Assembly (NCBI GenBank): GCA_016125285.1 | Contig: WGMA01000020.1 | Span: forward strand, 151,916 to 215,915 | Reading direction: 5' to 3' | Source: Phycisphaera sp. | GTDB taxonomy: Bacteria > Planctomycetota > Phycisphaerae > Phycisphaerales > Zrk34 | Length of the DNA stretch: 64,000 bases | In this document: one piece after another, positions 1-7,092 of the stretch | Layout: each line of letters opens with the position of its first letter | Numbering within the stretch: position 1 is the stretch's first letter | Program-made: the position numbers and the translations under genes | The notes under the pieces: model-generated | Told to the model about the DNA's origin: nothing | The model's input: the letters and a program-made list of their open reading frames with translations, nothing else | The model's database searches: none

Positions 1-177
1 AAGCTGCCGACGGTCAAGTGGTCGCACAAGTCGCACACCGCGGTGAACGTCGACGTGTTCTCCACCGGCCCCGGCTCCGAGCGATTCACCGGCACGATCG
101 ACAACACCGATCTTTACAAGATCCTCGCGGAAGTGACGGGGGCTGGATTGTCGAAAGCGGCCGCGGCGGCGGAGTGA
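1..177 (+). CDS. Alkaline phosphatase, C-terminal fragment
   Basis: Partial gene cut by the left edge; frame 1 is open from base 1 to the TGA at 175-177 (58 residues). The peptide contains SHTAVNVDVFSTGPGS followed by FTGTIDNTDLYKIL. This matches the end of bacterial alkaline phosphatases, where a zinc-ligand histidine precedes a V-x-V-F-x-x-GPG segment and a final F-x-G-x-x-DNTD-(I/L) helix. Such enzymes are exported phosphomonoesterases that release phosphate. Signal peptide, active-site serine and the other metal ligands lie outside the window. The family call rests only on this C-terminal block. Confidence 0.8.
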   Translation, partial: KLPTVKWSHKSHTAVNVDVFSTGPGSERFTGTIDNTDLYKILAEVTGAGLSKAAAAAE

Positions 178-199
178 GCGTCACACAGATCGTCGTGGG

Positions 200-640
200 T
201 TAAGCGTTCAGCGCGTCGGGCAGCGACTCGACGTACGCCCTGATCTCGTCGCGCACGCGGCGGTAGATCGCGAGCTTTTCGTCCTCACCCTCGACGGATT
301 TCGCCAGGCCCGGCGGGTCGTCGAAACCCTTGTGGATCACGCGGGCGTTGCGGGGGAAGACCGGGCAGGTCTCGTGCGCGTGGCCGCAGACGGTGACGAC
401 GACGTCGATCGGCACGTCGAGCAGTTCGCCGACGACCTGCGACTTCTGCGACGTGATGTCCACGCCGGCCTCCGCCATCACCTTCACCGCGTTGGGGTTC
501 AGCCCGTGCGCCTCGATGCCGGCGGAGTACGCGTCGATCACGTCGCTCTTCAGCGCCCGCGCCCAGCCCTCGGCCATCTGGCTGCGGCACGAATTGCCCG
601 TGCAGAGGAAGAGGACTTTGAGTTTGTTGTCGTTGCTCAT
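200..640 (-). CDS. arsC: Arsenate reductase, thioredoxin-coupled ArsC type
   Basis: 146 residues with a low-molecular-weight phosphatase fold. The N-terminal P-loop reads C13-TGNS-C-R19 (CX5R), and two further cysteines, C85 and C92, lie in TVCGHAHETCP. The seven-residue spacing of the second pair matches the Cys82/Cys89 relay of thioredoxin-dependent arsenate reductases. That relay separates it from plain protein-tyrosine phosphatases. Expected role: cytosolic reduction of arsenate to arsenite using thioredoxin. No arsenite exporter or ArsR regulator is visible next to it. The gene runs towards the left edge and ends 22 bases from the convergent phosphatase gene. Confidence 0.9.
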   Translation of the reverse strand: MSNDNKLKVLFLCTGNSCRSQMAEGWARALKSDVIDAYSAGIEAHGLNPNAVKVMAEAGVDITSQKSQVVGELLDVPIDVVVTVCGHAHETCPVFPRNARVIHKGFDDPPGLAKSVEGEDEKLAIYRRVRDEIRAYVESLPDALNA

Positions 641-666
641 TCGGTAAAGCCTAGGGAGAGTTTGTT

Positions 667-758
667 AATGACCAATGACCAAGTCCCAATGACCAATGTC
701 GCACCCATCATGCCTTGGCTCTGAGTCATTGGTCATTGGTGCTTGGTCATTGGTCATT
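667..758. repeat. Heptad-repeat hairpin A
   Basis: Inverted repeat with arms 667-697 and 728-758 (31 nt each, 29 of 31 positions complementary) and a 30-nt loop. Each arm is four 7-base words plus three bases; the word is AATGACC, with the third copy changed to AAGTCCC. It lies between arsC and the epimerase gene, both on the minus strand, and its right arm overlaps the epimerase stop codon. There is no T-run, so it is not a standard intrinsic terminator. Confidence 0.9.
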
Positions 759-2030
759 CCCTGCGACGATCCGCTTCAGCGCCGCGACGATTTCGATGAT
801 CGCCCGCACCGTGTGGTAACTGATCTTCCACTCGTGGCCGAGGTAGTCCCACAGCACCGTGCCGTCACGGTCGACCAGCGCGTACCACTCGCCGCCGGCG
901 GGCATGTTGACGAAGTGCCTGAACACGAACTCGTAGACGTTGGTGAACGCGTGCCAGTACTTCGCGTCGCCGGTCATCTCGTAGGCGAAGATGAGGCCGA
1001 CCATCACCTCGGCCTGCTGCCAGAACTGCTTGCGTCGGGCATCGGGCGGCGGGGCGGACGCGGCGGGGCCCTCGATGTAGACGCCGCCGAACTCCGGGTC
1101 GATGCCGAACGCGATGCAGTGGTCGCAGATGCGCGTGATCACGTCGGCGTGGGCGTCGGGCTGGCCGAGCACCTCGTCGGCGCGGCGCAGCAGCCAGGCG
1201 AACTCGACGTTGTGGCCGTAGCTGGTGACGTCCAGCGGGATCGACCCGCCGGGCGGTTCCTCGTCGCTGCCCCACTCGACGTCGAAGCGGATCGCCCGCA
1301 GCGGCGTGTAGTCGAGGGCGAACTGGCTGTACGCCACGCCGTGCTCCGGCATCAGCATGCGCGTCACCAGCAGGTCGATGACCTCGAGCAGCCGGCGGCG
1401 GTGCGACGCGTCGCCGGTCATCTCGTACAGCGCGGTCATCGCCTCCATCATGTGCATGTGCACGTCGAACGACTTGCGGTCACCGCCGCGTTTGCCCGCC
1501 GGCGCGGGCGACCAGTCCGGCAGCATGATCTCGTAGTACCCGCCGTGCCGCGTGTCGATCATGTTCGCGCAGATCGCCGCCCACGTGCGCAGCGCCTCGG
1601 CGCCCGACGCGTCGTCGCCGGTCGCGATCGCGTGCGTCGCGAAGGCGTACACGCCGAACGACTGCCCGTAGCCGACCTTGTCGACGCAGGTCGGCTTGCC
1701 GTCGACGTCGGCGATCCAGTGCCACCCGCCGTGCGCGTCGTCCCAGTAGTGCTCGCGGATGAACCTCGCCCCGTGCGCGGCCAGCTCGGCGCACGCGCCG
1801 CCGCCGTACCCGTGCCGGTGCGCGTTGGCCATCGTGAACAGCATGCGGATCTGCATGAGGAACGTCTTGGTCGTCTGCCCCGTGGCCTTGCCGTCGCGGT
1901 CGAAATACGTAAGGAACCCGCCGCGCTCGCGGTCGACGCTGCGCTCGATCCAGAACGGCAGCAGCGACTCGGTGAGGTACGACTCGGTACGCTTCAGCAC
2001 GTCGGTGATGGCCGATTGTTCAATGTTCAT
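747..2030 (-). CDS. AGE-family sugar epimerase/isomerase
   Basis: 427 residues when started at the ATG at 2030 (MNIEQSA); an ATG five codons upstream at 2045 is the alternative. The length and the all-alpha composition rich in H, W and Y fit the (alpha/alpha)6 barrel of N-acylglucosamine 2-epimerases and cellobiose/mannose epimerases. Recognisable blocks are HWIADVDGKP, YGQSFGVYA, DVHMHMMEA and KISYHTVRA; histidines in such blocks are the catalytic acid/base pair in this family. Sugar substrate cannot be read from sequence. It follows the PfkB-HAD fusion gene after 50 bases on the same strand, suggesting a shared sugar pathway. Its TGA stop and the last codons (GNDQ) lie in hairpin A. Confidence 0.85.
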   Translation of the reverse strand: MNIEQSAITDVLKRTESYLTESLLPFWIERSVDRERGGFLTYFDRDGKATGQTTKTFLMQIRMLFTMANAHRHGYGGGACAELAAHGARFIREHYWDDAHGGWHWIADVDGKPTCVDKVGYGQSFGVYAFATHAIATGDDASGAEALRTWAAICANMIDTRHGGYYEIMLPDWSPAPAGKRGGDRKSFDVHMHMMEAMTALYEMTGDASHRRRLLEVIDLLVTRMLMPEHGVAYSQFALDYTPLRAIRFDVEWGSDEEPPGGSIPLDVTSYGHNVEFAWLLRRADEVLGQPDAHADVITRICDHCIAFGIDPEFGGVYIEGPAASAPPPDARRKQFWQQAEVMVGLIFAYEMTGDAKYWHAFTNVYEFVFRHFVNMPAGGEWYALVDRDGTVLWDYLGHEWKISYHTVRAIIEIVAALKRIVAGNDQ

Positions 2031-2044
2031 CGTGATGCCCAACA

Positions 2045-2066
2045 TAGCCCCCGACTTGTCGGGGGA
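2045..2066. repeat. Short hairpin of the TAGCCCCC family
   Basis: CCCCCGAC at 2048-2055 pairs with GTCGGGGG at 2058-2065. The sequence TAGCCCCCGACTTGTCGGGG closely resembles the left half of the composite palindrome at 7693-7777. It sits in the 50-base gap between the PfkB-HAD stop and the epimerase start. It could act as a processing or attenuation hairpin, but no T-run follows on either strand. Confidence 0.7.
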
Positions 2067-2080
2067 AACCGTGCGGTTGG

Positions 2081-4129
2081 TTATGCGATCCCCAGCGCCT
2101 CCAGCAGCGCGTCGACCTCGCTGTAGTCGGCGATGATCAGGTGCGCGCCCGCGTGGATCAAACGCCGTCGCTTCGACACGCTCAGCTCGCCGGGATGGTC
2201 TTCGTCGCTGGCGATGCCCACTGTGGTCGCGCCGCGTTGGCCGCCCTCGCGGATCTCGACGGGGCCGTCGCCGAACACGACGACGCTTCGCCCGTCGCCC
2301 AGATCGTTGATGAGCTTGTCGAGCACGATGCGCTTGGCCTCGACGTTGACGTCGCCGACCGCGCCGCGGATGTCGGTGAACCGCGTGTCGAGGCCGAGCA
2401 GCTCGGCGTCGGCGCGGATGTCGGGCTCGTCGGACCCGCTGGTCAGGTAGAGCTTGAGGCCGCGCGCCTTGAGCGTGTCGAGCAGGTGTTCGACGCCGCG
2501 GATCATCACCGCGTCGCGATCGATGTCGCCGGCGTTCATCGCCTCGACTCGCCGGCGGACGACCTCGCGGATGCGCTCGACGTAGATGCCCTTGTAGCCG
2601 TGCTCGTCGAGCATGTCGGCCTCGGCGACGTAGCCGTACTTGCGGATCACCGGCAGGAACTCGCGCATCTGCACGAGCGTCTGGATGCCGGTCGTGCGGT
2701 CGATCAGCTCGTCGATCTCGGCCTTGATCTCCGTCAGCTTGTCGGGCGCGACGTCCGCCGGCGCTGTCCCGCCGAGCAGGGCGGTGAGCATCACGTCCTG
2801 CATCACGTGCTCCCACCCGCGCCGCAGCGTTACGAGCGTGCCGTCGTGGTCGAACACCGCGGCCTCGATGCGCAGGTCGTCGGCCAGCGGACGCACCACC
2901 TCGATCCGCGTGCCCGGCAGGTACGTCGCGGCGTCGGGGTTGTCGGCCAGGTCGGGGTGGTACGCCGGTTCGAGATCCATCATGTGCTTGAACTCCGCGG
3001 CTCGGGCGCGCACCTCGTCGGGCGAGGCGGTGCCGGTGGTCTTGAGCTTGGTCACGGTGATCGACGCGGCGAGCATCGCCAGGCGTGCGGCCTCCAGCGG
3101 CGACGCGCCCGACGCCAGCGCCGCCGACAGCGCCGAGATCGTCGTGTCGCCCGCGCCGACGGTGTCGATCGGCCCGGTCACCGGCACGCCCGGCAGCGCG
3201 ATCAGCCCGTCGTCGTCCGCGATCATCACGCCGTGCGGTCCGCGCGTGACGAACACGCACCGGCCCGTCCGCCGCTGCAGCGCCGTCGCGTGTCGCCACA
3301 CCGTCGCGTCGTTTTCCTCCGAACTCCCTCTCCCTTCCAGGGAGAGGGCCGGGGTGAGGGTCTGACCGTCGGCCGAGGCGTTTGTTTCGCTCGCGTGCGC
3401 CGCGTCCGCCGATCCATCGCCCTCACCCAGCCTCTCCCCCACCTGGGGGAGAGGGGTTTGAGCCGCCACGCCGTCCAGCAGCCGCGCGGCCTCGGCGTCA
3501 TTGAGCTTGAGCATCGCGCCGCGGTACAGGGCTGGGCGGTCGCGCGCATCGACGATGAATCGGCACGCCGGGTGCGCGGCGATCACGGCGTTGATCCGTT
3601 CGATCATCGCCTCCGTCGACACGCCCGCCGGCACCTGCTGATTGAGGATGACCACGTCGGACGCGCCGGCCGCGGCGTCGAGCGCGGCGGCGAGGCGGTC
3701 GATCGTGTCGGCGTCGATGGCGTTGAACGCGCCGAAGTCGAGGCGGCTCTGCTCGTCGTCGGCGACGCACGGCTTGGCGTACACCATCGTCTGCCAGTCG
3801 CCGGCGGTGAGCATGCCGGCGGTGTCGACGCCGGCGTCGTTGAGCAGGCGGACGAGCGCGGGGCCGAACAGGTCGTCGCCGACGAGCCCGACCGCGCGGA
3901 CCGTGCCGACGCCGAGGTCGCGCAGGTTGACCGCGACGTTGCCGGCGCCGCCGGGGCTGTAGCGTTGGGAGCGCACGCGGAGCACGGGTCGACCGGTCTC
4001 GACGGAAATCTCCGCGTCGTCGCCTTCGTCTGGGATGAGCCAGTAGGCGTCGAGGCAGAAGTCACCGAAGACCGCGACGCGTGCCCTCGTCAGGGCGGTC
4101 AGGCGAACTTCCAGCGTGTTGGGGTCCAT
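2081..4129 (-). CDS. PfkB-family sugar kinase fused to HAD phosphatase
   Basis: 682 residues from the ATG at 4129; an open frame continues upstream, but only through repeat sequence, so the later start is preferred. Residues 1-370 form a ribokinase/RfaE-like kinase: VFGDFCLDAYW near 20-30, the sugar-binding SPGGAGNVAVNL near 58-69, and DTVGAGD at 322-328 with the catalytic aspartate. Residues about 421-682 form a HAD phosphatase with DHDGT at 427-431, a cap region, LTSGS, and VFGDG. The kinase resembles HldE kinase domains, which normally carry a nucleotidyltransferase and not a phosphatase. A 50-60 residue insert at about 222-275 is repeat-encoded. Predicted to phosphorylate and dephosphorylate a sugar; the substrate is unknown. 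Confidence 0.85.
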   Translation of the reverse strand: MDPNTLEVRLTALTRARVAVFGDFCLDAYWLIPDEGDDAEISVETGRPVLRVRSQRYSPGGAGNVAVNLRDLGVGTVRAVGLVGDDLFGPALVRLLNDAGVDTAGMLTAGDWQTMVYAKPCVADDEQSRLDFGAFNAIDADTIDRLAAALDAAAGASDVVILNQQVPAGVSTEAMIERINAVIAAHPACRFIVDARDRPALYRGAMLKLNDAEAARLLDGVAAQTPLPQVGERLGEGDGSADAAHASETNASADGQTLTPALSLEGRGSSEENDATVWRHATALQRRTGRCVFVTRGPHGVMIADDDGLIALPGVPVTGPIDTVGAGDTTISALSAALASGASPLEAARLAMLAASITVTKLKTTGTASPDEVRARAAEFKHMMDLEPAYHPDLADNPDAATYLPGTRIEVVRPLADDLRIEAAVFDHDGTLVTLRRGWEHVMQDVMLTALLGGTAPADVAPDKLTEIKAEIDELIDRTTGIQTLVQMREFLPVIRKYGYVAEADMLDEHGYKGIYVERIREVVRRRVEAMNAGDIDRDAVMIRGVEHLLDTLKARGLKLYLTSGSDEPDIRADAELLGLDTRFTDIRGAVGDVNVEAKRIVLDKLINDLGDGRSVVVFGDGPVEIREGGQRGATTVGIASDEDHPGELSVSKRRRLIHAGAHLIIADYSEVDALLEALGIA
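3326..3454. repeat. Composite palindrome, CTCTCCC family, copy 1 (inside a gene)
   Basis: Two hairpins in inverted order: CCCTCTCCC 3326-3334 with GGGAGAGGG 3340-3348, then GGGGTGAGGG; about 60 bases later CCCTCACCC, then CTCTCCCCC 3432-3440 with GGGGGAGAG 3445-3453. The unit is 129 bp and lies wholly inside the kinase domain of the PfkB-HAD gene without breaking the frame. On the coding strand it reads PLPQVGERLGEG at one end and LTPALSLEGRG at the other. A relative in the opposite orientation lies at 4141-4272. Confidence 0.9.
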
Positions 4130-4140
4130 GGTTCGGGTAA

Positions 4141-4272
4141 CCCCTCTCCACCGGGTGGGGGAGAGGTTGGGTGAGGGGGTCGCATCTTCGCACGCGGCGT
4201 ACGCCACGCGAACGTTGCAGCGTGTTCGATGGATTCACCCTCACCCCGGCCCTCTCCCTCGAGGGAGAGGGA
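4141..4272. repeat. Composite palindrome, CTCTCCC family, copy 2
   Basis: Same build as the copy at 3326-3454 but reversed: a CTCTCCACC/GGTGGGGGAGAG hairpin, GGGTGAGGG, a core of about 60 bases, CCCTCACCCC, then CCCTCTCCCTC paired with GAGGGAGAGGG. Read in the opposite strand, the arms and parts of the core (TCGCGTG, GCCGCGT) align with copy 1. It fills most of the gap between the start of the PfkB-HAD gene (12 bases away) and the stop of the PagL-like gene (8 bases away). Confidence 0.9.
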
Positions 4273-4279
4273 GCCGCGG

Positions 4280-4921
4280 TTAAAAGTCGATGGTCAGACC
4301 GCCGTAGCCACCGATGGAATCGATGCCGGGGTTGCGGTCGGAGCCGTGGATGTTGGCGTTGGAGATGTGGAGGTAGCGGACGCCTGCGATGAGGCCGATG
4401 TTGTCCGCGAAGCGCCATTTGACGCCGACGCCGCCCTGCGGGGTGAAGTTGAAGTGCGTGCCTTCGGGGCCGGGCGTGTTGTCGTTGAAGTACGCCAGAC
4501 CGGCGCCGGCCTCGACGAAGACCTTGATCTTGTCGTCGTTGCGTTTGAGGAAGTGCCAGCGACCGAGCAGGTTGAATCCGACGCCGGCGGAGTTGTCGTT
4601 GTCGCCGCCGAGGCGGTCCTCGTCCTGCTGCACGCCGTAGCCGACGAGCTCGGTGACGCACGACAGGTCGTCCCAGAAGAACCAGTCGACGTCGACGCCG
4701 CCGAAGTAGATGGTCTCGACGTTGTTGATGCCGGTGAACGCGCCGCCGATGACGTTGACGTCGATCTGCTTGGCGCCGAAGAGATTCGCGCCGCCCTCGT
4801 CGGCGGTCTGCGTCGAGGCGCCAACCATCTCGGCGATCGTCGAGATCGGGTCAGCGGCGAAGCTCGTCGTGGACAGGCCCAAAGTCACGGCAACAGCCAT
4901 AGCGATAGCGATGCGGATCAC
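4280..4921 (-). CDS. Outer-membrane beta-barrel, PagL-like acyloxyacyl hydrolase
   Basis: 213 residues from a GTG at 4921 preceded by AGGAG at 4929-4933; the frame stays open upstream but has no better ribosome site. A signal peptide (IRIAIAMAVAVTLGLSTTSFA) is followed by alternating aromatic strands typical of an eight-strand barrel. Near the C terminus RYLHISNAN then NPGID recalls the H-x-S-N-A and G-I-E motif of lipid A 3-O-deacylases (PagL). The final residue is F, as in outer-membrane proteins. The third catalytic position is Asp where PagL has Glu, and the loop before it is two residues longer, so activity is unsure. It may trim or simply reside with lipopolysaccharide. Confidence 0.7.
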   Translation of the reverse strand: MIRIAIAMAVAVTLGLSTTSFAADPISTIAEMVGASTQTADEGGANLFGAKQIDVNVIGGAFTGINNVETIYFGGVDVDWFFWDDLSCVTELVGYGVQQDEDRLGGDNDNSAGVGFNLLGRWHFLKRNDDKIKVFVEAGAGLAYFNDNTPGPEGTHFNFTPQGGVGVKWRFADNIGLIAGVRYLHISNANIHGSDRNPGIDSIGGYGGLTIDF

Positions 4922-5062
4922 GGTCGGACTCCTGTGGTATGTCGATACGTCCTCACTGCACGTGACGTCGCCCCTGACGCCACGGGGCATAGTGTAAATG
5001 ATCGGTTGCGTGAGGGGAAGATGAATTGCGTCAATCAGGCAGGCGCGGTGAAGCCTGATGCG

Positions 5063-5222
5063 GGATGGCTCGCTGCGCTCGCGATGCCGGATGCTCGTTC
5101 GGGGGCTTGTGGTACGGTCAGTAAATGAAAAGCCCCGGGGCGAAGCCCGGGGCTCTGTGGCGATCTTGGTGTTTCAGGCGTATCGCTTTGGCCGCCCGCA
5201 TCGCGAGCGTAGCGAGCCATCC
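5063..5222. repeat. Composite inverted repeat around the cysC terminator
   Basis: Arms 5063-5087 and 5198-5222 match at 24 of 25 positions when one is reverse-complemented. They contain the words GGCTCGCTGCGCTCGCGATG and its complement, each arm having self-complementary GCGAG/CTCGC parts. The terminator hairpin at 5131-5154 lies in the centre. The element fills most of the 325-base gap between cysC and the PagL-like gene. Confidence 0.8.
5127..5155 (-). terminator. Intrinsic terminator of cysC
   Basis: On the minus strand AGCCCCGGG pairs with CCCGGGGCT around a short CTTCG-type loop and is followed by TTTTCATT. It lies about 90 bases beyond the cysC stop codon. The plus strand lacks a T-run, so it should act mainly on minus-strand transcripts. 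Confidence 0.8.
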
Positions 5223-5246
5223 AGCAACCAGCATCGGCCTGGCGGA

Positions 5247-5867
5247 TTACTCCGCGGCGAGCAGGTCGTTGTCACGGAGGTAGCCGATGATCGTCTCGAC
5301 GGCTTCCTCGACGCTGAGCTTCGACGTGTCGATGACCAGCTCGGGGTTGGTCGGGGCCTCGTACGGGGCGTCGATGCCGGTGAAACCCTTGATCTCGCCG
5401 GCGCGGGCCTTCTTGTACAGCCCCTTGGGGTCGCGCGACTCGGCGACTTCGAGCGGGCACTCGATGTAGATCTCGATGAACGGCAGCTTCGCCTCGGCGT
5501 GCAGGGCGCGGACGATGTCGCGGTCCGCGGCGTAGGGGCTGATGAAGCTGGTCGACGTGAGGATGCACGCGTCGGAGAACAGCTTGGCGACCTCGCCGAT
5601 GCGGCGGATGTTCTCGGTGCGGTCCTCCGGCGAGAAGCCGAGGTTCTTGTTCAGGCCGTGACGGATGTTGTCGCCGTCGAGGCGGTAGCTGTTGACGCCG
5701 AGGTGCAGCAGCGCCTGCTCGAGGGCGCACGCGACGGTGGACTTGCCGCTGCCCGACAGGCCGGTCAGCCAGAGGGTCGCGCCCTTCTGCCCGGTCAGCT
5801 GCTCGCGCTCGGCGCGGGTGACGTCGCCTTCGTGCCAGGTGATGTTCGTTGCTTTCTGCTCAGCCAT
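5247..5867 (-). CDS. cysC: Adenylylsulfate (APS) kinase
   Basis: 206 residues, the usual length of a stand-alone CysC. It has the P-loop GLSGSGKST near residue 35, followed by [21 protein letters not shown] and the [19 protein letters not shown] lid segment typical of APS kinases. It phosphorylates adenosine 5'-phosphosulfate to PAPS in the cytosol for sulfate assimilation or sulfation of polymers. No sulfurylase or PAPS reductase gene is adjacent. The upstream 320 bases on this strand hold hairpin B, and a clear terminator follows the gene, so it looks monocistronic. Confidence 0.95.
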   Translation of the reverse strand: MAEQKATNITWHEGDVTRAEREQLTGQKGATLWLTGLSGSGKSTVACALEQALLHLGVNSYRLDGDNIRHGLNKNLGFSPEDRTENIRRIGEVAKLFSDACILTSTSFISPYAADRDIVRALHAEAKLPFIEIYIECPLEVAESRDPKGLYKKARAGEIKGFTGIDAPYEAPTNPELVIDTSKLSVEEAVETIIGYLRDNDLLAAE

Positions 5868-5962
5868 GGTGGTTTACTCCGAAGTTTTTATGTCAATCGA
5901 GCGGGCATGGTAGCGGCTCGGGCGGGAATGGCAAAGGGGGCGTCGGACGGTGCATTTTCCAA

Positions 5963-6062
5963 TTTCCATTTTCCATTTGCCGTTTTCCATTTGCGAACCC
6001 TCCGAGGTGGGGCGGCCGGGGTCTGAAATGAAAAATGGAAAACGGCAAATGGAAAATGGAAA
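5963..6062. repeat. Heptad-repeat hairpin B
   Basis: Perfect 30-nt arms (5963-5992 and 6033-6062) around a 40-nt loop. The word is TTTCCAT with a variant third copy TTGCCGT; less regular heptads continue outside the left arm to about 5953. It lies in the divergent space between cysC (minus) and the DUF1444 gene (plus), about 95 bases before the former and 125 before the latter. It is far richer in A and T than its surroundings. Confidence 0.95.
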
Positions 6063-6186
6063 ATCTGTTCTGTAACTGTCGTAAATCTTCTTGGTTACCG
6101 GCGTCACGCCCGGCTATCATGAGGCAGTGGCGGGGAGCCACCACGTCTGAGGTACAGGGACAACTTGGGTTGTAAGGAGTTGCGCC

Positions 6187-6987
6187 ATGGACCTGCCGCG
6201 AGAGCCTGAAGCGTTTACCGAGATCGTGCACCGTCATTTTCTGCGACGCGCCTCGGGGCATCGCCTGGACATCACCGGGCCGCTCGAGGTCGCCGTGGAC
6301 AAGCGGGCTGTCGATCTGCGGGACCTGTTCCGCGCGATGCTCACGTGCGACATCGACGTCGACGACGTGGCGGTGATGATCGACCGCTTCGTCGAGGGCC
6401 AGCTCGACGCGATGCGCTTCGAGGAGCTGACGCTGAGCTTCGACGTCGTCGCGCCGCGCGTCATGCCGCGCATCTACCCGATGGACGACTTCCAGCGGCG
6501 GCGCACCGGCCACGTCGCCTACCAGCCGTTCATCCACGACACCGTCATCCTCTACGTCATCGACCTGACGACCGGCGCCGAGACCGCGGTCACCATCGAG
6601 CAGATGATCCGCTGGGGCGTGGACATCGAGGAGCTCGACACGATCGCCCGGCAGAACCTGAAGATGCGCGAGCCCACGCTCAACGTCGAGCTGTACGTGC
6701 AGGACGACGAACGCACCGCCGTGCTGAACGTCGGCGACGGCTACGACGCGTCCCGCCTGCTGCTGACCCCCGTCTACAAGGCCCTGGCGCCCGAGCTCGG
6801 CGGCAACTTCCTCGTCGCCATCCCCACGCGCGACCGCTTCATCGCCTTCCCGCGCACGCACGACGACCTGATCCACCGCCTCCGCCCGCACATCGCCTCC
6901 GATTACCGCAAGCTGCCTTACCCGATCACCGATCACCTGTTCCTCGTCACGCTCGACGGGATCGCGGACTGGGGGGAAGCGGCGTAG
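6187..6987 (+). CDS. DUF1444 (YtpQ-like) protein
   Basis: 266 residues; the ATG at 6187 follows AGGAG at 6175-6179. Length and the blocks NVGDGYDASRLL, FLVAIPTRDRFIAFP and the C-terminal YPITDHLFLVTLDGI fit the DUF1444 family, represented by Bacillus YtpQ of about 270 residues, whose function is not known to me. No signal peptide or membrane segment is apparent, so it should be cytosolic. The next gene (pabA) begins about 105 bases later, with hairpin C between them. Confidence 0.7.
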   Translation: MDLPREPEAFTEIVHRHFLRRASGHRLDITGPLEVAVDKRAVDLRDLFRAMLTCDIDVDDVAVMIDRFVEGQLDAMRFEELTLSFDVVAPRVMPRIYPMDDFQRRRTGHVAYQPFIHDTVILYVIDLTTGAETAVTIEQMIRWGVDIEELDTIARQNLKMREPTLNVELYVQDDERTAVLNVGDGYDASRLLLTPVYKALAPELGGNFLVAIPTRDRFIAFPRTHDDLIHRLRPHIASDYRKLPYPITDHLFLVTLDGIADWGEAA

Positions 6988-6992
6988 CGGCA

Positions 6993-7086
6993 GTGGTCAG
7001 TAGTCAGGTGCCAGTAGTCAGCGTCGCGTTCCGCGACTATCCTTGGTCGCACTGACCACTGATACCTGACACCTGACTACTGGCCA
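6993..7086. repeat. Heptad-repeat hairpin C
   Basis: Imperfect arms 6993-7021 and 7052-7086 around a 30-nt loop. The left-arm words are GTGGTCA, GTAGTCA, GGTGCCA, GTAGTCA; the right arm runs CTGACCA, CTGATAC, CTGACAC, CTGACTA. The loop begins with a nested GTCGCG/CGCGAC hairpin at 7023-7037. The right arm stops six bases before the pabA ATG, so that gene has no visible Shine-Dalgarno sequence. Confidence 0.85.
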
Positions 7087-7092
7087 CAGACC

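Noticed and set aside
667..758. Heptad hairpins considered as intrinsic terminators
   Set aside because: Stems are long with 19-40 base loops and AT-rich words, and lack a T-run. Proper terminators (13262-13292, 17960-17987, 5127-5155) exist beside some of them.
2141..4174. 677-codon open frame on the plus strand
   Set aside because: Antisense shadow of the PfkB-HAD gene; the GC-rich third positions keep it open. No motif, and arginine/valine/aspartate-heavy composition.
4141..4207. Upstream extension of the PfkB-HAD frame
   Set aside because: The extra 26 residues are translated from the composite palindrome; the ATG at 4129 gives a normal kinase N terminus.
5063..5222. Inverted 25-base arms considered as ends of an insertion sequence
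   Set aside because: Only 110 bases between the arms, holding a terminator and no transposase frame.
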